Counted from the first letter of the stretch, positions 17,301-26,700 are shown. The stretch is 64,000 nucleotides of DNA from Symsagittifera roscoffensis (GCF_963678635.1 NC_087067.1:26789547-26853546), one strand, 5' to 3'. Notes: generated by a model not told the origin, from the sequence alone. Numbers and translations are program-made.

Positions 17301-19565
17301 TGCTCTCTTTTTTATTGCTATTTTCCTTAATTGTGGTGTTAAGGTCATCATTAAGATTTCTGTCATCTTTGTGTTTTTATAGTCATGTGTATTTAGTGAG
17401 TATGCTTTTCGAACTAGTGTTTCGATTCGTACTGCTATTTGCTTGATGGTTTCGTTTGGTAATCTGCGAATTTCATTACATAAAACTCTTTGTTGTTGTT
17501 TGTTTCTTTCGGAGTCAAACATTTTTGAAAATTCTTGTGTAAATCTTTTCCAGTTTGATTTTATTTCTAGAGGTAGTACTGAAAACCATTTTTGGGCTGC
17601 GCCATCTAAGGTTGTTTGTATTAACGCTGTGCGTCGATGTATCCAATTTTGATGTAGTGGCGTATTAATTGGTTCAGGTCCAATATTTAAAATCAGGTTT
17701 GCTGTTACTGCATTTAAATAATCTTCTACAGAATATTCAGGGTCTGTTCCTGTGAAAACCATTAAAGGTTTGTTTGATGTTATTGATGATCCACCCATAA
17801 GGTATGGATTCATTGTCATTTGTAATGATTCTGCTGCATTTGGCATTTGAGAAAAATTTGAAAGTTGGTTTCTTGTTATTTCATGTTGTTGGAGATAATA
17901 TGGGAGTGGTATTTCATTTTGCATTTGTGATGCTTGATACGAGTGTGCAGTCATTGGATTTTGTTGTTGAATTGGTTGAAAAGATTGTGTATTAATTGGA
18001 TTTTGTTGTTGAATTGGTTGTTGATGTTGTGCATCTATTGGTTGTGGAGAAAGATTTCTATGATTTGTACGTGTTCTCTGTATTCCTTGTCTACGATATT
18101 CTTGAGTATTTTGTGCAAATATATCTGGTTGTAAGAAATCGTCATCTGAGGATAAATAATCCATTTGATAAGATGTTTGTTTTTTATTTTTATTCTGTTG
18201 AAAAAATGGGTAATTTTCACTGCGATCCTGTGGAGGATTTGGTTGAAAATTTTTGGAATTATATTGGGCCGTTGGGTTATCCCAGTTTCGAGGTTTTGTA
18301 TATTGATTAAAATTCCTTTGTGGTTGATAATTTGTTTTTGATGGATGTGTATAATTATAATTATGGTCTGCAAAGTTGTTTCTAGTGAATGTTTTGCGTG
18401 TTTTTGATGGTATTGTCATGGGTCTGTATGTTTGGTAATCCATATGTGAGTATTTAGGGGCAACCGAAGGTTTAACGGTTGATTGTAAGGTTACCTGTGT
18501 TTGTGAAGGGTTTGTATTTCTTGGTGTTGTTAAATTTGGGCGTATTGGTGAAATACTTTGTTGTGTAGTTGTTGTGTGTACAATTTCTTCATTTATGAAG
18601 TGTGATGGTGTCTGGATATCTTGTTGAGTAAGATTCCTAGTTCCATTGAGGTTTTCGTTGTGTATGACTGTCGAGTTTAAACTATTATTTTGTGTATCGG
18701 GTAAAAATGTATTATAGTTTAATGGTGTTGCATCAATTGTTAATGGTATTACTCTTACATAATCTCTTATGTAAGATATTGTACCTATTGCTTGACTTGA
18801 GATTGATTGTGGAAAGCTTATAAATGCGGGATGAGACCATTCGGGGTCCCAAACATAATCTGATTGTTCTGTGATAGCGGTATCATCGTTCGAATTTTGG
18901 GGTCTAAAATTTTTTCTTGCTTGTGCAATTAAATCAATATTGTGTGTGAAATAATCTATTATGAACCATGCTAAAATTTTTTGTAAATCGTGTTTGGTAT
19001 GTTGTGAAACGTCGTCTTTCGTGAAATTTTCTTTAATGATGTTTAAATAACTAGAGAGTAGTGTGATTTCATGTCGTACTTTCAAATGTTTAGATGTTTC
19101 TGTCGGTGAGACATTTGTTAGTGGGATTTCGTTTTCTAATATCGAAATATAACTATATATTATTGCGAAAACTTCATTGGTGAATATGGAGTTTGCTCTT
19201 TGTGAGTTTTGGTATTGGATGCTTTTTATATATTCTGAAAAAACTTTTGAAAATTCTAAATCAAGATCGTCTGTTTGTATAGTATATGTTCTATTATTAT
19301 GGTTTGGTGAGGTGAATTCTATAGAGTAGATTCCATACTGTTGTGTTATGTTGCATATATCTTTTAGATAGTGATCTATGATTTGTCTTTTGTTTTTTAC
19401 ATCGGGGAACTCTGTTTTACATGGACTGATTCCGGGTTCAAATAAGTTTACGAGTAAATTTTGACAAAATATGTGTTGTCCTCTATCAGTATCTGCATCT
19501 ACTATAAAAGGAAAGATTTCATCATCATCTGGAGTTTCGTCACCTGGAGTGTGCGTTGAGCTCAT
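11343..19565 (-). CDS. gag-pol: Gag-Pol polyprotein of a Ty3/Gypsy retrotransposon, 2740 aa in one frame
   Basis: A single uninterrupted frame. Residues 1 to about 600: Gln/Asn/Thr/Pro-rich extension not normal for gag. About 600-760: capsid-like region. About 842-855: zinc knuckle CNYCRRYGHSISEC (CX2CX4HX4C). About 880-1070: Arg/Asn/Ser/Tyr-rich disordered stretch. About 1222-1320: aspartic protease with the DSGAES active site. About 1560-1790: reverse transcriptase with TADMNSAY and YLDD. From about 1885: RNase H starting at CDASNFG. About 2245-2290: HHCC integrase finger (GHSGS ... CNDCIVC). About 2320-2420: DDE core with exactly 35 residues between the second Asp and the Glu. About 2590: GPY/F module (LRKGPYQII). 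All catalytic residues seen are intact. Gag and Pol are fused without frameshift. The ATG lies within the end of the 155-aa ORF. Confidence 0.95.
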   Translation of the reverse strand: MSSTHTPGDETPDDDEIFPFIVDADTDRGQHIFCQNLLVNLFEPGISPCKTEFPDVKNKRQIIDHYLKDICNITQQYGIYSIEFTSPNHNNRTYTIQTDDLDLEFSKVFSEYIKSIQYQNSQRANSIFTNEVFAIIYSYISILENEIPLTNVSPTETSKHLKVRHEITLLSSYLNIIKENFTKDDVSQHTKHDLQKILAWFIIDYFTHNIDLIAQARKNFRPQNSNDDTAITEQSDYVWDPEWSHPAFISFPQSISSQAIGTISYIRDYVRVIPLTIDATPLNYNTFLPDTQNNSLNSTVIHNENLNGTRNLTQQDIQTPSHFINEEIVHTTTTQQSISPIRPNLTTPRNTNPSQTQVTLQSTVKPSVAPKYSHMDYQTYRPMTIPSKTRKTFTRNNFADHNYNYTHPSKTNYQPQRNFNQYTKPRNWDNPTAQYNSKNFQPNPPQDRSENYPFFQQNKNKKQTSYQMDYLSSDDDFLQPDIFAQNTQEYRRQGIQRTRTNHRNLSPQPIDAQHQQPIQQQNPINTQSFQPIQQQNPMTAHSYQASQMQNEIPLPYYLQQHEITRNQLSNFSQMPNAAESLQMTMNPYLMGGSSITSNKPLMVFTGTDPEYSVEDYLNAVTANLILNIGPEPINTPLHQNWIHRRTALIQTTLDGAAQKWFSVLPLEIKSNWKRFTQEFSKMFDSERNKQQQRVLCNEIRRLPNETIKQIAVRIETLVRKAYSLNTHDYKNTKMTEILMMTLTPQLRKIAIKKRASHPSSIREPDLDFRKLVDKLEQAEITMKLEETENLKLQYVNKIETTPTNINNIQESETDLVEKITEILNIYEKNPNFKGKPSFKKWCNYCRRYGHSISECRQKQQDSQNKPQKYKEPNKSFYQYMKKDQNLPNKNVYSNNSSGKPLPNNTSYTRNQSPYNSSYRGRSPERRNTQNSSQNHYNRPNSRNNYSRSNSNTQRFVSRSNSQSRNNYYPNNQSRNSSYNRNRNYSYNRNRSYSNNRNQNYPNNRSRNNSYNRSNYNRPNNNYQNRSRNNSQNRHPSYNNRYRNYSQSPHRNNNHYHNSNNRHRSSTPKHQRQINQVQANPETTSDPPGIDDTVTDTLQLNQINCTSSDSESDTENTLAINMIKVENDYESVIYEQPFPSHIYENQSEFLQNYYTTPINSTPTTQETNEINTTNQTNKNTKTKCLNTNHIYQNIQKEQPKEKIWTIPFLLESPRNKEFQPPDLEIDFLIDSGAESNIINIPTWNEIKTLHPKLTPLETSSKLATAQGSTLINYGKIQLFLLPTRTMEKSKILNKPFKQIFHITDIKYNIIGIPFISKYIPTINILNSKILIKDKYTKTKETSLTFFQRLNKQPPFFSKFYPIYNQQRKHLKPLSGNIYNFSIKQVHQYDKEQNKQKFYMSDFEFKPIHKFFKITISSIKYLKNSNSDIISLHVYNNTPYQVTLPLGLLGYCETNATISPIHEKAYRVNNILQLLDICQSTILNEELSINNIISNENRNTDYFTKTPYFKPTFNISNYTEDQQKFLTMFNFQHSQITQDEFEKLAKQLIKYSSVYATSKFDVGKISSSLHLPLKPDAVFKKQRASKVPIHLHDKVNRLLDILEQYNIISPVNKEEQPKGNTFINPVIILAKGESLKIVLDARYLNSLIDESKCNWPIEPIQVILTKINGKYFTTADMNSAYNQMPLDEQSRRLTQFVIGNQQYEFNRLFYGISIGPAAFSAFMSKIFRPLILKKNAITYLDDVFMQSQTKDEMFNVLEKYHQILQNENLKAAPDKSHFFLTRVKFLGHNIERKTITPLKSRIDAIQKLQPPTNKKKIQEFLGMLNFLSKYVYKMQIYLRPFYNILRQQNNFEWNTEHQARFEEIKKLLTEQISNTIPDPDQPFYAMCDASNFGIGAALLQSHNGTNKMNLISANSRLFTQAELRLSTLMRECTAIIYTLTEYEFLILGSKHPTVLFTDHKPIIFLFTQKSNPNHRVYRFQLILMKFPNLHIVWTAGKNLALPDTLSRNTPPELLTRKTTVEIPKNIKFYLAENETSPRLECKYAVKTDIEQSQINNLQHFPLYLDCQNNHYEVDLLGTSTFKPIPYSQWIKSNTQQKRTKQHPPKKDHFPLIEKEDLTDKINLSGPQTNDSKYTINQVFDLHDPLDTIPLSKLEIENIFLPPTDTITISTLKQYQNLDPIIRQLKSWHKYKTKPIKADSTILGNKTLLRYFRKFNNTTINENTDLLEYNMNESTVPCLPISMILIAFNISHTQNIKGHSGSEKTYSNFMQNFYFPNAPIWIKVLCNDCIVCQLNKPYPNQKQIAQKQDFKGQSLYFNHRISFDTKGPISPSSEGNSYIMVIVDAFTHYVALNPVPHCNAYYAYTTLYEYWIAKFGLPEILVTDNGTEFINNEIITLCHLYNIKHKPRKSHAPWTNGLVEGMNRSLQEYLRCIINGNDTKYTEWSADVKLFPLAYNSQITTTLGMSPYEMVFNQKPRKPIMFTANSHKNAQGYCQPNKDSICYNLPLHTHDEDHFHHPQILKLASGTHTEWILNRDKKHNEIYQKITKKLLQRQNINEQFNSRFTPASDLKIGTFVLIPNFNTQKGISKKLQPLRKGPYQIIAKPTDVTYKIIDSNKKEIVQHRNNLLPYYPKEYALRELTQLYSFTGLKIIQNEPHLKNTEQNDNPTENQNTKPTATKINTQNHKEYPKQRKNRKMTEQIIPQEEIDKSEHRKTTRLRNQPRKNYKMFIPQSKILKKVEFKK

Positions 19566-20007
19566 TTTTTCGTTCGATGACTGTTAATATGTAATTATTA
19601 ATGTGTCGAATTGGTTGATTCCAATTGTATAGATGTACTGGTTTGTGTTTGTACTGCTTTTTTATTCTTCTTTTTCCTCTTTGTGATGAATTTGAAGTTG
19701 TTTCTGAGTCAGAAAAATATAATTGATCGTGAAGTGGGTAATTTTTATCTATTGATTCTTTTAGTTTGTAAAGTTCGTCTAAACTGTTGGTTTCTGATTC
19801 TGAAAATGCGTTTCGGTTTTTTGAAAATCTTTTTCGTGTTATTTGTCTTTGTTTAGTTATTATTTTCCTCTTTAGTGTTTGTCGTTTTGTTCGAATGTAT
19901 CCAACTGTTTGTGTATGAGGTGTGATTACAAGGTCGTATTTTTTGTTATCTATTTCACAATTGTGTAAAATGATTGTTTGTTTATTTCCTAGGTTTTTAA
20001 ATGACAT
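19540..20007 (-). CDS. basic ORF upstream of gag, 155 aa, unknown function
   Basis: First ORF of the element. It overlaps the start of gag by 26 bases in another frame. The protein is highly basic, with TKRQTLKRKIITKQRQITRK around residues 40-60 and RGKRRIKKQYKHK around 109-121, plus an acidic Ser-rich middle (SESETNSLDELY, SDSETT). These are features of nuclear or RNA-binding proteins such as Rev/Tat-type accessory factors, but no homology is claimed. Its position means ribosomes would have to reinitiate or leak past it to make Gag-Pol. Confidence 0.65.
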   Translation of the reverse strand: MSFKNLGNKQTIILHNCEIDNKKYDLVITPHTQTVGYIRTKRQTLKRKIITKQRQITRKRFSKNRNAFSESETNSLDELYKLKESIDKNYPLHDQLYFSDSETTSNSSQRGKRRIKKQYKHKPVHLYNWNQPIRHINNYILTVIERKNELNAHSR

Positions 20008-20522
20008 AAGGTTTAGAATGACGGATGCAAAAAGTTGTTAAATGATTTCTATTTTCTTAAACTGTTAGTTCTTACGATTTTTTGGTTAGCTTAACCTGGG
20101 TCTATTTGTTCAGGGTTGGAGAGAAAAGTATATCGATTCCGAAGAATGATTTTTACTTTCTCGTGACTAGTATAAGCTAAGGTGTTAACTTACTTAATCT
20201 TACTTAGGGGTAGTGATTGTGTTCAAGGGTTGGAGAATAGTAAATCGATCCACAAGGTTCAGGTATAATTAGAACGCGAGTAGTTCGTTAGATACTATTT
20301 TAAACTTACTAAGTCTAAGATTTATCCTGGGTCTGGTAAGAGGGGGGTCAAGTGAAGGATGAATAACCGAAGTTCTTCACTGTTTATCCTAATTTGAATG
20401 ATTAGTTTTGTTTAAAAATTTCTATTAGTCTTGGGTCTTTAGAAAAGGTTGGGTAGTGAATCGACGTTTGAGGTCGTTAGACACTAATTAAGTGGGTGGG
20501 GGAGAACAAAGTTGTTCTGTTT

Positions 20523-20547
20523 GATCCAAGGATAAGCCTTGATGATC
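20523..20547 (-). promoter_or_regulatory. leader stem-loop, copy 1
   Basis: Contains GATC-CAAGG-ATAAG-CCTTG-AT-GATC: a 9-bp stem interrupted by a 2-base bulge, with a 5-base loop. It is repeated exactly 61 bp away. Lies in the 5' leader between PBS and the first ORF, where retroelement packaging or dimerisation signals normally lie. Confidence 0.45.
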
Positions 20548-20583
20548 AAATTTAAAATTTAATTAAGTAGAAAATGATTTAAG

Positions 20584-20608
20584 ATCCAAGGATAAGCCTT
20601 GATGATCT
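20584..20608 (-). promoter_or_regulatory. leader stem-loop, copy 2
   Basis: Exact 25-base repeat of 20523-20547 with the same CAAGG/CCTTG stem and ATAAG loop. Two identical hairpins in tandem in the leader suggest a selected RNA structure. Confidence 0.45.
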
Positions 20609-21240
20609 GGTTTTAAAATTAAGTGAATTTAAGTTTTAATAAAGTTTTAAATGTGTGTAAAGGAAAGATTTAGTGTTTTATGATGTTAGTGAGTTGATGA
20701 TTGCTGTTATGTTTTAGATGATGAAGCTGGAACAACAGGATGATTTATGATTACTAACCATTTATTGTCATGCTACTAATTTTTATTTTTATTTTCCAAT
20801 AAATATTTTTCAAACATGTTTTGTATAATACTGCAGAGTTTTAGGAAAACGATCTTAGATCTTTTTATCAATCGTTATTGTATAATATTAATTTTGTTTA
20901 GCGCCTGAAATGATTTTGAAGAGTAACTTCAAGGTTTTATGTTTGCAAATGGAAATCTAAATTCATTGCAAGTAGTATTCGAAATATAAAAGTTTGTTCT
21001 GGCTTTTGCCGAACTATCATATAACTATACGGCAAGTTTCTACTTTGTCGTATGTCGTCTTTGGTTCGAGGTCTTCTTCCAATTCCGGGTAGTTCTATTA
21101 TGGTTCGGAATATTGGCTCTGATCTATTGAGTCGGAGAGACATTTCAATTAAATTATTGTCGTATAACATTTTGTAAATGTTTTTGTCTAATTTCTAATC
21201 TATTTTTGGTTAATTCTAATCTAGTAAGGTCTTGTTCGAG

Positions 21241-21256
21241 ACTTATGGTCGCACCA
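21241..21256 (-). promoter_or_regulatory. primer-binding site
   Basis: Minus strand, two bases inside the 5' LTR, reads TGGTGCGACCATAAGT, starting with the TGG that pairs with a tRNA CCA end. The matching tRNA 3' end would be GGTCGCACCA. I cannot assign the amino acid. The complement continues with GTTCGAGAC, resembling a tRNA T-loop, so pairing may extend further than usual. Confidence 0.75.
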
Positions 21257-21258
21257 GA

Positions 21259-21666
21259 TGAGTTAGGACCGAAGTGTAACTCATAGAGTAATTTCGGATA
21301 GGGTACACCGTCTGCTCGTCACGCTATCTTATTTTCGGCCGGATAGATTCGTGCAACTTCTTAGTCTAATACCGATCCTAATCTTACTCTTATACTATCT
21401 AGTCTCAGGTTGTTTAACTAGTCTCTGCTAGGCTCAATAGATCTAGGGTATACTGGTTTATTGCGGCTGCTGAAGTGCTCGGGAGAGTCCAACTAATTTC
21501 TAAGTTAAATTCAAATCTCTCTGGTGCTGAAATTACAAGTAACTTCAGCACTTACAAATAAGTGGGTTGTTAGTTAGATGGATCATGATTGGTTAATATT
21601 AAATACTTTACATTGGTAAAACATTTAATTTATCCAATCATAAAATATAGTTTAGATCAGGTTCCA
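21259..21666 (-). repeat. 5' LTR of the giant retrotransposon
   Basis: Identical by eye to 2829-3236. Acts as promoter of the element. AATAAA on the minus strand corresponds to plus 21457-21462. TTTT follows on the outer side. Confidence 0.95.
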
Positions 21667-23190
21667 TTTTTGCTCCGTAGAAATCCATAAATTTATTATC
21701 ATCATAAGCAATCAATATAACCAAAATGATAATCATGCAAATATTGTATATATTTTAAGATTATTATGATCTTTATTGTGATTGTGACTATGTTTAATGT
21801 TTTGATTATTAAGAAAACGATATTTTAGCTTTCATAATATGATTATTATCGGTAATTTTTTGTTGCGTCTACTATCAGAAGCAGATAGGCGTCGAGGGGG
21901 GACGCATCATTCAACTGGGGCCCCTTTGGTTTTTTATACGACATCTACTTTCGGCGAACAAACCCAAAAGCTTCTTAAGGCTCGGGTTGAAGTCCCACCG
22001 ATAATTATCGCTTTTTCTGTACTATCCCAATGATCGCTAATTTTCTGCGCTGATTCACGTATAACTCAGCTTTTTGCATAAGGGAGCCAGCTCAACCCGG
22101 GGGCGCTTTTAGCGCCAATAAAAACTTAACTTGATGGTGGAGTAAAACACACGACTTTTGGTTAAAACGTTCCAAAAAGTACCTAAAACAAAAATTTTTA
22201 TAGTGATTTTGGAACTCTGAAAACCAATTTAATCGACCTAAGAAATGATGCAACTTTTTGGCGTTTTTTTGTGCTTTTTTATGAATTTTTTCTGCAAAAT
22301 TTATCGCAAAGCTTTTCTGCATTTTTAAGTTTTTCTGCATTTCTTCGCAAAGTTTTTTTGCGTTTTTATGAAATTTTTCTGCAAAATTTTGTACTTATAG
22401 CGCATGTTTTTTCATTGTTCAAATTATTATAGTAGACTAGAGTTTAATTGCGCAGTTCTTGTTGAATTGCTGAAATTTTTTTTTGAATGCATCCTCATTA
22501 GTGATTAGATTTTATTTGCCTGAATTCAAAGCAACCGGCCGGTATCATTTGTTATCAGAACTATTCGTTGATCTTAGATGGTACCACTGAAAACAAAATT
22601 GTCGGTTCTTCAAGCTATCTCTTCCATTTTTTGAAGTTGGGTTTTTGTAAAACATTGCTTTGCTTTCTCCAGCTTTGCTTCAAATTTTCCTCTAGCCATC
22701 TAAAAGACAAACAGAAATATTAACAAAAAATTAGGAAGAAAAAAGTTACAGTATGATTGGATTATTTTGAGTCTTAACTATTTGCTGCAGAGGTAAGATT
22801 CTAAAACTAAAGTGCTGGAACTTTCAGTAATTATTTTTGAAATAATTTCTTGCACATTTGTTTTTGCAGTAAAAAAAAACATTTTTCAAATACTTTGTTT
22901 GCAAGTTTTATAGCAGAAATACATTACAATAGCAATCTGGAATAGATAGAGATTCGCAAACACATGAAAAGATAGCAGATACGTAAAACAGACGAACGAA
23001 ACTTTACTGACAGATTATATTATAAGTCTGATGAAATCGAGCAGTTTTTTTGTTTGGTTTCAAATTTGAGTTTCACATAGTGTTCTACCTGTTTAAATTG
23101 TTAAATGTTTTGAGAAGGCGCGGTATGAAAAACAAAACTTATTGGTTCACTTAGGTCGACGCTCCAAAAAAGATCATCCAAGACATTACG
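21667..23190. other. right flank of the retrotransposon, no gene seen
   Basis: AT-rich. A more GC-balanced patch at about 21865-22115 has palindromic bits such as GGCGCTTTTAGCGCC but no supported ORF. The 22240-22390 stretch is a run of short TTTTTGCGTTTTT-type repeats. Confidence 0.4.
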
Positions 23191-23420
23191 AAGCCAAACT
23201 GTGCACTGGATAGGTGCTTAATTTGTGTCTGTATGTTCCTAGATTCCAGAGACAAGTCCTTAAATATATAAACTTTTGTCGGATTGATCAAAGAGACAGA
23301 AAGAACAAAAGAAGAAAAAAGAGAGCGCCCTTGTTGCGGATTTCGCTTAATGCACAGTTTCGCCTCATAATGGATCAATAATATCAAGAGCTTGAGCGGA
23401 TATTGATTGTTTTCCAAGGG
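23190..23420. repeat. dispersed repeat, copy 1
   Basis: Contains ATGTTCCTAGATTCCAGAG, then a CGG(A)TGATCAAAGA block and GAACAAAAGAAGAA, closely matched at 63875-64000. The distal part (TTGCGGATTTCGCTTAATGC) is also echoed at 50620-50740. Family unknown. Confidence 0.55.
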
Positions 23421-23739
23421 GGGTTCAATTTTTGTGAAAAAATAGCCATTTTCTGCCATAGGCGACAGTTTCAAGAAAAGCCATTTTTTCTACTTTTTTT
23501 AAAACTTTGACCTAGAAATTACATTGTTTGGCGACAAACATTGTGGATAATCTCACCTCAAACATGAGGTTACTTCCGGTTGTAGGAAAAGTTAAAAAAA
23601 CGTAATGGGAATACAACAATTGGCTAAAACCAATGAAATTTATTTTAGCTCTTTAAACTCAGCAAAAAAATTGAGGCGAACCATGCAGTTTGACAAACTA
23701 TCAAAAAAAAGCCGTTAAACTGGACGAGAACCTTAGAAG

Positions 23740-26700
23740 GTCTGTTAAAAAAGCAAAAAGAGCTGAAAATGTTTTTTTTCTTCGAAAAATGAAGAATTCA
23801 ATTCACTGAAGGAACTGCGCAAAAAATATGACAACCGTTTTAATGACTGATTGTTTCTATGTACCAGTGATCGCAAAAAAAAAGATTCATAAAATTTATT
23901 GGATGATGAGCTAGGACTGTTTTCAGGAAAAAGCCGTGATTTAACAAAGAATTGCTTTGTTTACCTTCTAAGTGAGCAAGGAAAACTTCTTTTGTTTCAA
24001 AAAAGTGTTGGAAAGCAAGCAAGTGTAAGTTTTGAAAAAATAAAAAAAGAGTTTAGATTTAGAACCAACTATTTATTTTACTTGAGGGACAGAACCAATA
24101 GCAGGGAGGGGACTTAATGACTGCAGACGATGATGAAAGAAACAGAGTGGGCCAAAAAAAAGATCTGGAGTCCATCAAAATATTAAAAAATGTTTCATTG
24201 AAAGAAACAGTAATCGATGAGAAGCTGACGTGATTTCAAAAACCGTAAAAATTTTGACTTTGAGTTGATTTTGAGGATAGTGGAGAGATTGATGTTTAAA
24301 ATTTCTACCTATTTTTACCTCACATCATCTACAGAATACTTGCAAAGTTCCACAGAATAAAACGAATACAGGCACAATAAAAATTATAACTCTTCTCCCA
24401 AAAGATTGGTTGATAGTTCAAAAACAACAAGGTTCCATTTTAAACTATTTTTTGCATATGACCGAGACCATAGTGGACCTACGAGTTTCTCGAGTGGAAA
24501 GAGAGCTGACACATTTTCAACAAAAATTTTCGGAATTTTTTGTCAATCTTTATGGTCGACCATTTTGATTTTCTGATCTCTTCCAAGTCATCATAAAATC
24601 TTTTTTGACTCATTTTTTTTCGCGGCAGGCAAATTGTAATAAAAAGCCAAAATAAATGCTTGATCTTTTTTATGAAACAAACTTTGACCAAAAAAACTGC
24701 CTATTCGCGGTGCGCACTCCCTTCTCAAAATTACTATATTTTAACCAAAATACGCCTTTAAAAAATGTGAGGGTCAACGAACCAAAAAAAATGTCAATTA
24801 AGAACAAAAGGAGGACCCTTTGCCTAGTGAGAGGATCAAATTGCTGAAGAAAGGAACTACTCCAACCTCCACCCTAAATCCGGTTCTGGGTGAGTCTCCG
24901 CTTCCCAGAAATATAAATAAGCAAAAAGTTGCATCTAGTTCATAACCAGAGAATTAACCGGTGTTCTTCAAAAACAATGGGTTTGCTCATTAGTAGATTG
25001 ATCTGGTACAGGAAATAACTGATACTACCATCAACAGAATTGGTGTGGGAAATGGTAAAACTAAATCCCAAAAGAGGAGTGATAAGTTTCGGTGAAAAAA
25101 CTGTTCAATTTTTTGGTTTATACTAAGAACATGATTGCACATTGCGCATGGCACGTAAAATCACGTAATAACAAACCAAGATATTAGAAATAAATGCGCG
25201 GATAGTTTTGAATAAAAAAATTATGATTTGTAATTTTTTTATCGCTCTCCAATTGAACTGTTGATTATTAAATTGTTTTGCTGCCAGCCAGAAACAATTT
25301 TGAAAATCTAAAACCTTGTCTAAGTTTTTTATGATTACTGATAACAATTTGCTTAGTTTTGCGAATCTTTTGATAATTATTGTAACAACAATGTCTGGCC
25401 TGAGGCAGGGAAAAAATTTGGCGCATGGTCCGTTTTATCAACGGACTTTAACAACCTGAGGAAAACTTTTGTTGGGGTTTAATTGTCGTACCATAAAAAA
25501 CTCGACTAGTTGTTCTGAAGCTAAGGAACACTCAAATTTTTGTTTCAATGTCAAAACAAAAATCAAAATTTATCTTGAAAATTGGGAATTGTGATTAAAT
25601 TGCTGAACACAATTTTTTTGAACTCATTTTTAACTTCAATTTCTAATACACATAGATTGAAATCTGACAAAATCAAGCAAAATATAGCCTACAAAAAATC
25701 AAGTTTGTATTTTAAATTATCTACAAAAAACTTCCAATTTTTGACCGAACAAAAAAAAAGATTTTTTTTTGTTGAAGTGAAAAAATTATCGATTAAAAGA
25801 TTAATCCATAATTCGAAAATCATTAGGTTCCAGGTATATTTGTTAAAAAATAAGACCAAGATTAAATCTAAAAATTTCTCCAGGGGGGAATGAATTTCTA
25901 GCAAAAAACGATCGTACTTTTTGTTGACTTTGTTTTTCGAAATCGACCATCTTGATTTTCTGATCTCTCTCAAATTACTATAAAGCACTCGTTTTTTACC
26001 TCGGGTTTGCTCGGAAATTAGATCCTGACAGGCTTTCTCTTAACGGATTTGCTCGGAAGTTAAATCCATTCAAAGTTTTAATTAAATCAGATTGAGCTAG
26101 AACAGGAAAACAATGATAGGGGTAGGGAAATGGTAAAAAAAAACTCCTGAGCTAGTGCAGGTTTTTATGCTTGACCTGTTTTGAAACGAAAACAGTTAAG
26201 GGAAACACTTCTCACTCTCTAAAAGAGTGAATTTCCAAGTTTTCAACACCACTTAACAACGTATCAAGATATCAAGAGATGAGACCTAATTGGGCGGTTA
26301 ACTTTCCATAAATAGAGATGTTGTTTTTTTTCGTTGTATTGTTTTTACTGTATCGGTAACCCACCACAACCGTCCCAAATTAGATTTGGGCAAAAAAAAA
26401 TACATAAGTATACCAGATCTTAGCTTTTGTTTTCCAGATTGGAACAGTTTTTCATTCTACAGTCTTTGAGATTGGAATTCTTTTTCTTCGCAAAATCAGG
26501 TGTTCCCCACACTTTGACGCACGTGTCAAAGCATTCAATACGTTACTCAGACATATTAACAAATGTCAAAAACCTAAATTCAAATAAATCAATTTTGAAA
26601 GAACAATTTCTCAGTAAGCAAACAGTTCAAGTCCTTCAGCTAAATTTATTTTTTGCGTTTGATGGACATTAGATTTTATTTAACCACTCGTTTGGAATAC

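Larger units (their letters stand above)
20008..21240. other. 1.2-kb retrotransposon 5' leader
   Basis: No convincing ORF on the sense strand. Besides the twin stem-loops there is a looser motif, GGTTGGAGA...ATCGAT, repeated near 20114, 20228 and 20450. On the minus strand, GTAAGT donor-like sites occur near 20192 and 20306; they could be the 5' splice sites for subgenomic mRNAs. Confidence 0.45.
2829..21666 (-). mobile_element. complete 18.8-kb Ty3/Gypsy LTR retrotransposon with envelope and extra ORFs
   Basis: Bounded by two 408-bp direct repeats (2829-3236 and 21259-21666) that begin TG and end CA and match at every base I compared. TTTT lies immediately outside each end (2825-2828 and 21667-21670) and is a probable 4-bp target duplication. 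All genes read on the minus strand, so 21259-21666 is the 5' LTR. Order: PBS, leader, 155-aa ORF, 2740-aa Gag-Pol, a 50-codon frame without ATG, 76-aa and 62-aa hydrophobic ORFs, a 378-codon frame without ATG, a 737-aa envelope-like ORF, a 156-codon frame without ATG, a 599-aa ORF, a 1.5-kb 3' region, PPT. Identical LTRs and unbroken long ORFs point to a recent, possibly still mobile copy. Typical Gypsy elements are 5-10 kb, so this one is very large. Confidence 0.95.

Noticed and set aside
3448-19856. Many plus-strand ORFs of 60-123 codons inside the retrotransposon
   Set aside because: They are antisense shadows of the long minus-strand genes. Their Leu/Phe/Val/Cys-rich composition is just the complement of the A/C-rich coding strand.
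21229-21256. tRNA gene fragment
   Set aside because: Only a CCA-end and a T-loop-like string are present, with no other tRNA arms. Its place beside the LTR makes it the PBS.
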